Source of the DNA: Protula sp. h YS-2021 | Taxonomy: Eukaryota > Annelida > Polychaeta > Sabellida > Serpulidae | Assembly (NCBI GenBank): GCA_949752745.1 | Contig: OX457028.1 | Location: 8,825,389-8,889,388, forward strand | DNA: 64,000 bases | Direction: 5' to 3' | Shown: positions 1 to 9,700 of the stretch, one piece after another | Layout of the letters: the number at the start of each line of letters is the position of its first letter | Position numbering within the stretch: position 1 is the stretch's first letter | Notes under the pieces: model-generated | Database searches by the model: none | The model's input: only the letters and a program-made list of their open reading frames with translations | What the model was told of the DNA's origin: nothing | Translations under genes and position numbers: made by a program

Positions 1-1757
1 CATTATCGCCCAATATTCCCTATTATCGCCCATCCGAAAAATATCACATTTATCATATTTTCGGGTCCTAGAATTGATTCCTGCTCTTTTAAAGCGAAAA
101 TTACAACTTTCTTACATTATCGCCCAATGTTACCTATTATCGCCCACACGAAAAATATTATATTTATGATATTTTCGGGTCACAGAACTGTTTCCTGCAC
201 TTTAAAAGCGAAAATTACAACTTTCTTGCATTATCGCCCAATGTTCCCTATTATCGCCGACACGAAAAATATCACATTTATCATATTTACGGGTCATAGA
301 ATTGATTCCTGCACTTTTAAAGCGAACATTACCATTTTCTTGCATTATCGCCCAATGTTCCCTATTATCGCCCATCCAAAAATATCATATTTTTCATATT
401 TTCGGGACATATAATTGATCCCTGCACTTTTAAAGCGAAAATTACAACTTTCTTGCATTATCGCCCAATATTCCCTATTATCGCCCATCCGAAAAATATC
501 ATACTTATCATATTTTCGTGTTATAGAATTGATTCCTGCTCTTTTAAAGCGAAAATTACAACTTTCTTACATTATCGCCCAATGTTCCCTATTATCGCCC
601 ACACGAAAAATATTATATTTATCATATTTTCGGGTCCTAGAATTGTTTCCTGCACTTTTAAAGCGAAAATTACAACTTTCTTGCTTTATCGCCCAATATT
701 CCCTGTTATCGCCCACCCGTAAAATATCACATTGATCATATTTTCGGGTCACAGAATTGATTCCTGCACTTTTAAAGCGAAAATTACAACTTTCTTGCAT
801 TATCGCCCGATGTTCCCTATTATCGCCAACACGAAAAATATCACATTTATCATATTTTCGGGTCATAGAATTGATTCCTGCTCTTTTAAAGCGAAAATTA
901 CAACTTTCTTACATTATCGCCCAATGTTCCCTATTATCGCCCACACGAAAAATATTATATTTATCATATTTTCGGGTCATAGAATTGTTTCCTGCACTTT
1001 TAAAGCGAAAATTACAACTTTCTTGCTTTATCGCCCAACATTCCCTGTTATCGCCCACCCGTAAAATATCAAATTGATCATATTTTCGGGTCACAGAATT
1101 GATTCCTGCACTTTTAAAGCGAAAATTACAACTTTCTTGCATTATCGCCCAATGTTCCCTATTATCGTCAACACGAAAAATATCACATTTATCATATTTT
1201 CGGGTCATAGAATTGATTCCTGCACTTTTAAAGCGAAAATTACAATTTTCTTACATTATCGCCCAATATTCCCTATTATCGCCTACCCGAAAAATATCAC
1301 ATTTATCATATTTTCGGGTAATAGAATTGATCCCTGCACTTTTAAAGCGAAAATTACAACTTTCTTGCATTATCGCCCAATGCTCCCTATTATCGCCCAC
1401 ACGAAAAATATCACATTTATCATATTTTCGGGTCATAGAATTGATTCCTGCTCTTTTAAAGCGAAAATTACAACTTTCTTGCATTATCGCAAAATGTTCC
1501 CTATTATCGCCCACCCGAAAAATATTATATTTATCATATTTTCGGGTCCTAGAATTGTTTCCTGCACATTTAAAGCGAAAATTACAACTTTCTTGCAGTA
1601 TCGACCAATATTCCCTATTATCGCCCATCCGAAAAATATCATATTTATCATATTTTCGGGACATAGAATTGATCCCTGCACTTTTAAAGCGAAAATTACA
1701 ACTTTCTTGCTTTATCGCCCAATGTTCCCTATTATCGCCCACTTGAAAATATCATAG
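1..1757. repeat. 114-bp satellite array with 342-bp higher-order unit
   Basis: About 15 tandem copies of a 114-bp AT-rich monomer containing the anchors TTATCGCCCA, CATATTTTCGGG and TTTAAAGCGAAAATTAC. Monomers differ at one diagnostic site: GATTCCTGCTC (S), GTTTCCTGCAC (V), GATTCCTGCAC or GATCCCTGCAC (D). From about position 70 the order is S V D D S V D S V D D D S V D, so S-V-D trimers of 342 bp recur. Because 114 is a multiple of 3, several frames stay open on both strands; I read this as a by-product of the period and not as a gene. The array runs off the left edge of the window. Confidence 0.93.
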
Positions 1758-2857
1758 AAATGACCTACTGACAACAAAATTACTGAAAAGTCCAACCAAA
1801 AGTACTTGCATGTAACATATTGTGCCCCTCTGCAAATTGAAACTTTGCTTTTTTAAGAAGAAAAAATGGAAGTTTCCAATTTTTTAAAAGCTGCAAACTT
1901 CGAAGCTCAGTGGATTCAAAAATAAGGCGAAATTCAAAAATCGAAAAATGTACTTTTTTCACCCCTTAGTTCTGGTTTCTTCATAACAAATTTCGGAATC
2001 TTCCGATGAAAACTGAGGGACTAGATAGATTTTTTCGTATTTTGCCCAAATCGGCAATAAAATCGCCAAAAATGGTTTAAACCAAAAAATAAAAAAAAAT
2101 TCCTAATGCAGAAGAAGGTTAAAAACTCGCGTTTAAAATTTGGTACGAATCGGATGAAAAATAAAAAAGATATTCCACTTTAACTACTTTGGTAAGAAAA
2201 AAAAAATGGAAATTTGCCAATTTTTAGAAGTTGCAAACTTTGAAGCTCAGTAGATTCAAAAATAACGCGAAATTCAAAAATCGAAAAAAGAACTTTTTTC
2301 ACCCCTTAGTTCTAGTTTCTTCATTAAAAATTTCGGAATCTTCCGATGAAAAATGAGGGACTAGATAGGTTTTTTCGTATTTTGCCCAAATTGGCAATAA
2401 AATCGCCAAAAATGGTTTAAACTAAAAAATTCCTAATGCAGTAGAAGGTTAGAAACTCGTGTAAAAAATTTGGTACGAATCGGATAAAAAATAAAAACGA
2501 TATTCCACTTTAACTACTTTGTTCAGAAAAAAAAATTGGAAATTTGCCAATTTTTAGAAGTTGCAAACTTTGAAGCTCAGTAGATTCAAAAATAAGGCGA
2601 AATTCAAAAATCGAAAAAAGTACTTTTTTTACCCCTTAGTCCTAGTTTCTTCATAAAAAATTTCGGAATCTTCCGATGAAAAATGAGGGACTAGATAGGT
2701 TTTTTCGTATTTTGCCCAAATTGGCAATAAAATCACCAAAAATGGTTTAAACGGCAAAAATAAAAATATTTCCTAATGCAGTAAAGGGTTAGGAACTCGT
2801 GTTTAAAATTTGGTAAGAATCGGATAAAAAATAAAAAAGTTATTCCACTTTTAACGG
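1758..2857. repeat. Three diverged modules of about 330-340 bp
   Basis: Three head-to-tail copies of an AT-rich module, recognisable by GGAAATTTGCCAATTTTTAG (near 1865, 2206 and 2532), by TTTCGGAATCTTCCGATGAA and by TTTTTTCGTATTTTGCCCAAA. Copies differ by point changes and small indels. The block begins directly after the 114-bp satellite and ends in a (GACGG)n tract. No coding potential was seen. Confidence 0.85.
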
Positions 2858-2950
2858 TCGCGGGACGGACAGACGGACGGACGGACGGACAGACGGACGA
2901 TACTTGCCCCCATCTGTATAGCCCTGTTGGCTAAAAAGCAAACTGGGCTA
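2858..2950. repeat. (GACGG)n microsatellite plus hairpin ending the module array
   Basis: A GACGGACA-type tract at about 2868-2900 is followed by an imperfect inverted repeat, TAGCCCTGTT at 2919 against AACTGGGCTA ending at 2950. A tandem core, a tetranucleotide-like tract and a small terminal hairpin together match the layout known for molluscan pearl elements and Helentron-derived HINEs. The family assignment is inference. Confidence 0.6.
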
Positions 2951-2954
2951 AAAA

Positions 2955-3610
2955 AAAAAGACATCGGATAAAAAATGTAGGACGAGATACATTTTAAATT
3001 TTTTTCTTCAAAAATTCCCCAAAAATTAAAAAATCACCCGATCGACTAGAAAAGCACAAGCCGTATGCACGACACTTTAGGGGTGCCTCATACCAAAAAT
3101 AAATCACATCGGGTAAAAAATGTAGGAGGAGACACATTTTAAATTTTTTTCTTTAAATATTCCCCTAAAATTCAAAAATCACCCGATCGACTAAAAAAGC
3201 ACAAGCCGTATGCACGACTCCTTAGGGATGCCTCACACCAAAAATAAATGACATCGAATCAAAATTGTAGGAGTAGATGCATTTTGAATTATTTTCGAAA
3301 ATTTTGCTTTAAAAATTCCCCAAAAATACAAAAATTGCGCGATCGACTAAAAAAGCACAAGCCGTATGCACGACCCTTTAGGGGTGCCTCATACCAAAAA
3401 TAAATGACATCGGGTCAAAAATGTAGGAGGAGATACATTTTAAAATTTTTTCTTTAAAAATTCGCCAAAAATTCAAAAATCACCCGATCGACTAGAAAAG
3501 CACAAGCCGTATGCACGACCCCTTAGGGATACCTCACACCAAAAATAAATGACATCGGATCAAAATTGTAGGAGGAGATGCATTTTGAACCAAAGTTTAC
3601 TAAATAAACA
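2955..3610. repeat. Five diverged modules of about 145 bp
   Basis: Copies start near 2961, 3102, 3250, 3405 and 3551. They share GACATCGG, ATGTAGGAGGAGATACATTT, CACCCGATCGACTA, AAAGCACAAGCCGTATGCACG and AGGGGTGCCTCATACC. The last copy is cut short by ACTA repeats. This appears to be the core of a second pearl/HINE-like element. Confidence 0.85.
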
Positions 3611-3612
3611 AC

Positions 3613-3647
<35 letters not shown>

Positions 3648-3706
3648 GGACACCGCCCGCAAACCGATAGGAATACCCCAGCTTACGTGTAACGTAAGCT
3701 GGGCTA
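3611..3706. repeat. (AACT)n tract plus perfect 12-bp-arm hairpin
   Basis: About eight AACT units (roughly 3612-3648) precede a perfect hairpin at 3677-3703 with arms CCCAGCTTACGT / ACGTAAGCTGGG and loop GTA, followed at once by CTAAC. It is the same kind of terminus as at 2919-2950. A hairpin next to CTRR is the Helitron-type 3' signature, but no 5' end was identified. Confidence 0.6.
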
Positions 3707-4560
3707 ACAAGCAATAATTTAGAACTGTTCTTGTTTATGTATATGATAGCAATTCTAACGGCACATAATCTCATACATATTGAAACAGACAACGCTAAAT
3801 CTCGGATTCTCCCCCCCTCTCCCCACCACCCCCCTCCCCCCTCACCACTACTCCTTCAACATTCCCTACATAAAAACTACATCTACACTTTGCTTTGTTC
3901 CTTTTACAAAAAAAAAAAAAAGTTTTCACCCCAGCCCTTTCCTCCCGCCATCGCGTCCCCCCCCCCGTCTCCCCCTCCCCCCCAACCCCCGCCCCTGAAC
4001 CCACATTCGACAAATTGGACCTGTATATGAGAGTGGATGGTTATACAATGCATGGTTATATGAACGACCTCGATATCCGCTTCCCTCTCCCCACCCCCTC
4101 CCCCACCCTCCCCCGCCCCCCCCCCCCCCACACCTCCCAGACCACGCATCCACATACTGGAGCACGGCTACAGCACAATGAAAGCCCCTACAGTGGTTAA
4201 ATAGAAACGGACAAAAAATGACCCAGCATTTGGATGTAGTGGAACAGAAAGCGGACACTTTTTAAGTCTTCTGCACTTTTTTACCTCATATTTATATAAT
4301 TTTATTTTACAGTTTGGATCCAAATGAGACATTACACAGCCACCAAATAAAACCGTGCAAACCGAAAAAAAAATTTGGAAAACAGGATTTGGTATGGAAA
4401 TCTATTTGGACCACACGAAATGACCTAAACCAGCCTGACACTGGTCACAAGACATGTTAAATGGTCCAGACTGTTGCCTTTCTTTTTAGTATTTTTTTAA
4501 ATTTCAGAATACGCGATCAAGAGCATGACCAGGGCTTGCGCCACTTATAAACAGACTGAC
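3707..4560. other. Non-coding spacer with C-rich tracts
   Basis: Oligo-C and CCCCTCC-rich polypyrimidine stretches occur at about 3808-3846, 3930-4000 and 4080-4140, separated by ordinary AT-rich sequence. Frames across the tracts are low-complexity Pro or Gly strings with no domain. No gene seen. Confidence 0.6.
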
Positions 4561-4589
4561 CACTGGGCGCCATAGCGGACTCAATACCC

Positions 4590-4745
4590 GACACGACAAT
4601 CGGCGACACGACAGGCGCCGACAGTAGCGCCGACACGACAAGCGCCGACGGAAGCGCCGACACCACAAGCGCCGAAACGACAGACGCTGATACGACAAGC
4701 GCGATACAAGCGTTGACACTAGCGCCGACACGACAGGCGTCGCGC
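4590..4745. repeat. Minisatellite of GCGCCGACACGACAA-like units
   Basis: Degenerate units of about 15 bp built on GCGCCGACACGACA, GC-richer than the neighbouring sequence. It abuts the 14-bp CACGTG minisatellite. No coding evidence. Confidence 0.75.
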
Positions 4746-4759
4746 AAACAACGAAGACA

Positions 4760-5045
4760 GCCACGTGATCTCAGCCACATGACCTCCGTCAAATGACCCC
4801 AGGCACCTGACCCGAGCTATATAACCGCAGCCACATGACCTCAGCCACGTGACTTCGACCACGTGACCTCCGCCAAATGACCACGGCCACATGTCCTCGG
4901 TCACGTGATCTCCGCTAAATGACCCCGGCCACATGACCTCCGCCAAATGACCTCAGCCACGTGACCTCCGCCAAATGACCCCACCCACATGACCTCCGCC
5001 ACGTGATCTCCGCCACATGACGCAACCACGTGACCTCCGCCACGG
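4760..5045. repeat. 14-bp minisatellite carrying CACGTG E-boxes
   Basis: About 20 copies of a 14-bp unit alternating CCACGTGACCTCCG, CCACATGACCTCAG and CCAAATGACCCCGG. Perfect CACGTG occurs seven times (near 4763, 4846, 4860, 4902, 4957, 4999 and 5025). CACGTG is the E-box bound by USF, Myc and MITF-type bHLH proteins. The array lies about 0.8 kb beyond the 3' end of the USP22-type gene; a regulatory role is only a possibility. Confidence 0.8.
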
Positions 5046-5194
5046 GCAGAAAACCCAGAGGACGCAGCACGCCCTGTGACACTGTCGATAAACTGAATAT
5101 TTGTTCAAGATCAACTTTGAAATTTAAAACCCCATAGAAATTGACTTGCATTTTGTTTTCACCCGAGATCAGCTCGAAAGACGTCGATTGGCCC

Positions 5195-5196
<2 letters not shown>

Positions 5197-5247
<51 letters not shown>

Positions 5248-5293
5248 ACTCACACTCGTTCACTCACTCTCTCACTCTCTCTGTCTGTCTGTC
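5197..5293. repeat. (CT)n compound microsatellite
   Basis: About 22 CT dinucleotides, then CACTCACTCTCT-type and (CTGT)n sequence. Simple repeat. Confidence 0.9.
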
Positions 5294-5615
5294 TACCACT
5301 CGCTCTTTCGTTCACTCTCCTTGGCCACAGTATTTTTAGTAAACAGTTCTATTTTTAAAACTTACTTCATACGCTTACAGAAATAATAATGAACTTTCCT
5401 ACACGTTTAACACTCCCCGATACTTTAGAACCTATTGCCTAATCTGTAGCCACTTGTATCACGCCCGTATGACGTAAGCAGCATCACAACAGTGACCTAT
5501 GGTCAGTTACAGCTTACACAAATTCGCCTCCATATCTGATTGTCTGAAATGAGAAACTGTTTTGATAGGTCACTCAGCACATACTGGTGCAAAAAAAAAT
5601 TATATAGCAACTCAT

Positions 5616-5621
5616 TTTATT
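5616..5621 (-). terminator. Candidate poly(A) signal AATAAA for USP22
   Basis: TTTATT on the plus strand reads AATAAA on the minus strand, about 250 bases after the USP22 stop codon. The spacing suits a short 3' UTR, but the flanks are AT-rich and the hexamer may occur by chance. Confidence 0.3.
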
Positions 5622-5868
5622 TGAGCAAAAACAATAAAATTTACATATAAATAGATATAGATTCATAGTGAAGATGCTTGTTTGAAAGCTCGACGGGTGA
5701 CAAGATTGGAACCCTCATTCTATCCATGTCCGCAGCAGGGACCGCTGACACACGGCCAGGGCTGCTCGTGCATCTCCCCCCCCTCCCCCGTCCGGCCCTG
5801 GGAAGGGGAGGGGGCGGGGCGGGGGGTGAGGGTGAGCAGACGGTACCCCGGACCGGCTCCTCCCATGT

Positions 5869-5911
5869 TTATTCATACTCCAAGACTTGTTTATGATAAA
5901 ACAGTAAGTAC
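5869..5911 (-). CDS. USP22: USP22 terminal exon
   Basis: Joins as [15 protein letters not shown], then TAA at 5871-5869. The C-terminal [12 protein letters not shown] matches the end of USP22 family proteins. Acceptor TGACAG. Confidence 0.93.
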
Positions 5912-6663
5912 CTGTCAAATGAACAAAAGAAAACGAATGTAAACAAAACAACAAAAGGACAGTAAAAAAGACGAATAAATAAACAAACACGACGAATAAA
6001 TAAACAAACACGACGAATAAATAAACAAGACGAATTACTCCAGGTTTGAAAATTGTGCGCAGTAAAATGCAGGTACGTCTGGACAAATTGAATCAAATTT
6101 TAGTTTAATCACAAAATGACTCGAATAAGTATTTTTAACGCAACTTTTAACTTTACAGGAAATCTGTTCGCCGTATAACTAAAAACATCCTTAAATAATT
6201 CAGTGAAAAATGCAGGAAAAACTACGCGAAATACTTCTGATGAAAACTAAAAGTTCAACAAAACCCACTTTGCTGAACAACTCGATTCGACAGGCCACAG
6301 GCCACCCCCCCCCCCCCACCCCCACACTGGTGCGACTTACCCCTCACTGCGCAGCACGTCACCGAGGCTGGCCCGGGTCAGCAGGTGGTCCTCACAGCGG
6401 AACCAGTGGTCCTTGTGCTGGCGGATAAAGCACGTGTAGTGGCCCGAGTCGGCCGTACCCCGGTGGTTCACCACAGCGTACAGAGAATACCTACACGAGC
6501 ACATAAAACAAAACGCATCAATCGCCATGTGGGGCTTATTTACTCTCTCCCATTTTTGTTTTCTTTTCTGTTTTCTTTCTGTTTTCTTTTTATTTCCCTT
6601 TTTTATTTACTTTTTTATTTTACTGTATTTAATTTCTACTTGAAATATGTGACCTCACTGTTT

Positions 6664-6722
<59 letters not shown>

Positions 6723-9700
6723 CATTATTTTAGAATTCTTCTTACATTTTTTCATATAGGTATGCTTGTTTCATGTTTTGCTCTTTTTCTCATTTATTAC
6801 GTATATATTTTTGATTTTATTTATCAATTTATTTATTATTTTTTTTCAAAGACCCCAGGACGGAAACAAATCCTTATTTTGTGCATTTCACCGAGACCCT
6901 TCAGAACAGAAATGCGTTCGCAATGGTGATAGTTATCATCAACGTAGAGTCTTTAAACATTTCGATATTTTCGATATTTTGAGTCTCGACTGGTTGGTTT
7001 CAGTTTCTTTACCCACGGATCAGCCATACCTGCTACTGTTTCCCTCTAAGCAAAAGTTGTGCAGCCCGCCGTCAAAACGTCGCCGGACGCCTACATCCGC
7101 CTCCCCCTAACTCCCCTACAGCCCTCCCCCCACCCACCCACATATCCCCTACCCCCCCCCCCCCCTTCTCCAAGTTACTGTTTTCACTTGAAAGACTGAA
7201 GGCGGACGCAGCATCCATGGCTCCCAACGCCCCCTCTCTCCCTCCTCCCCCCCAACCCCCTCCCGTCCCCATCGACCCTTGTCTCTCCACTCACTTGTTG
7301 TCACTTGAAAGACTAGAGGCGGACGCCTGCACGACCTGCTCGCTGCAGCCGTTGTTATGGTTACGCGATGACGACATGAATGGCGTCATGTCCAGCTCCT
7401 CGGGGAATGAGATGTACGTCGAGATCTTCTTGTGAAAGCCCGTGGAATGCTCGAAGCGCTGTAAGCCAGTCAGAGAGAGCGTGCTATAAGAGACGCCGTA
7501 GTCTAATCAGACAGCGTAGCATAAAAGACGCTTTAGGCCAATCAGAGAGAGCGGACTATAAGAGACGCCGCAGGCCAATCAGAGAGCGTAGCATAAAAGA
7601 CGCTGTAGGCCAATCAGAGACAGCGTACTATAAGAGACACCGTAGGCCAATCAGAGAGCGTAGCATAAAAGACGCTGTAGGCCAATCAGAGAGAGCGTAC
7701 TATAAGAGACGCTGTAGGCCAATCAGAGAGAGTGTAATATAAATAAAAATGAAGTGCTGTGCGCCAGTAAGAAAGCACTATGCATTATGAGCACTCGTGT
7801 TTCAAATTATACATTTTTGTTTATTGTAATTTTTGTTAATTTGTTTCTTAATTTGCTACTTATTTTTATGGGTAGCAATGGGTGGGTGGTTGAAACAAGA
7901 GATATGAGTAGTGTTCTATTTTTTTAACATTTTCTTATTAAAATAGTCTTTCCTCTTTTATTTGGTCTTTGCAAGGAAAGGTTGATTTTTTTGTGCAAAG
8001 GGAATTTTTCAACCTTTTGTAAAATGATGCTTTTGACTCTTTTATCACCCTTTAATGGAAGTTTTTCTTATCAGATTTACTGGACAATAACATAGGTCGA
8101 CCGGTGGGGGAATTAGGGGGGGGGGGGGGAGAAGGGTGGGCACTGACCTTCAGATGAAAGCAGGCGACTAAGGGAAGCTTCGTTATGGTCAGTTGCTTGG
8201 TTGACTGCGGGGGGGGGGGGGGGGAGGGGCAGGGGAGGGGCAGGACAATAACACAGGTCGACAGGTGGGGGAGTGAGGAGTGAGAAGGGTTGGGGTGGGC
8301 GGCACTGACCTTCAGATGAAAGCAGGCGACTAAGGGAAGCTTCTTCATGGTCAACTGCTTGGTCGACTCCTGATTCACTTGGCATTTGCTGCATTTGATT
8401 TTCGCCGCACTTCCAAGATTCTCCGGCCGAGTAAATCTGTGAGCAGCCCCTAACTTAGCTTTCCCTCCGTGCAGTTATACTATTTTACAGTTACTGATTT
8501 TTTTAGTTGTTAAGAAAAATTCAATGAAGCTTGATATTTCTGGTCAGCAGCAAGAACTGTAATATTAGAGATCTTTCACAACACATTTCAAAATTTCTCG
8601 TTCTCTTACGTACACAACCTGGGAATCCGCGCACCCCTCTACCCGTCCACCCCCCTCCTCCTCCACCAATGTCATATATTCTATTACCTTTTCAAACAAC
8701 TAGCCAGTGAGGTAGGTTCATCTATTTTTGCTATACCGTTACTCAACTTGTTACTATAACCTGAAACTGAAAGTAAAAAAAAAGCATGCATTTTAACAAC
8801 AAAAACAAAAAAAAATCTATACAAAAGACAACCCGTACCAATTGTTACTTGCCGAGATCAATAACACATATTCACATACATGTGGCGTTTAATTATTACC
8901 TCCCTTTCTCTCCACCAAAAAATATTTTTCAGCTGTTCTTTTTTTTTTTTTTTTCGTCAGCGAGTAACATACCGGAAGCATTAATGCAGAACAGAATATA
9001 CAAGAAATGCACTGACAATCTTTGCTTTCGTTATAAAGCGTTCGCACTGCCGGCGTACACATATAGCAAAATACCAAAATAAACGCAGAAATCTGAGAGC
9101 CCGGCCTCTACTTGGACGTGGAAAATCAGATCGGAAGATCGAAAATAATCAATATGATCAAAAATATGACCAAAACTATGATCATGACCGAAAACATGAC
9201 CTGCGAAAACATGACGGACGCCCGGCTGAGAAAGATTTGCGTGCCAGTTGAACGCAGAATTGTCAAAACCTGACGCGAACGCTGTATAGCCGTTCACTTG
9301 CCTGTTAGCCTCTTAACATGGCAGAATNNNNNNNNNNNNNNNNNNNNNNNNNNNNNNNNNNNNNNNNNNNNNNNNNNNNNNNNNNNNNNNNNNNNNNNNN
9401 NNNNNNNNNNNNNNNNNNNNNNNNNNNNNNNNNNNNNNNNNNNNNNNNNNNNNNNNNNNNNNNNNNNNNNNNNNNNNNNNNNNNNNNNNNNNNNNNNNNN
9501 NNNNNNNNNNNNNNNNNNNNNNNNNNNCCCCCACCCCCCCCCCCCCCCCCCCCACCCCTCATCCTTTATTTTCTTTCTTGTTTGTTTGTTTTTGTTTTTG
9601 TTTTTTTTACAAAATACATATAATTTCATCCTGGCCGCCGAGGCAAGCGTTCTAACCCTGGCCGTCCAAAAACCCGGGCATAAGACCTCGATTCAGGCCA

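Noticed and set aside
127..1757. Long open frames of up to 227 residues in the left array, on both strands
   Set aside because: They follow a 114-bp satellite whose period is divisible by 3, are open in several frames at once, and have no start context, domain or splice link.
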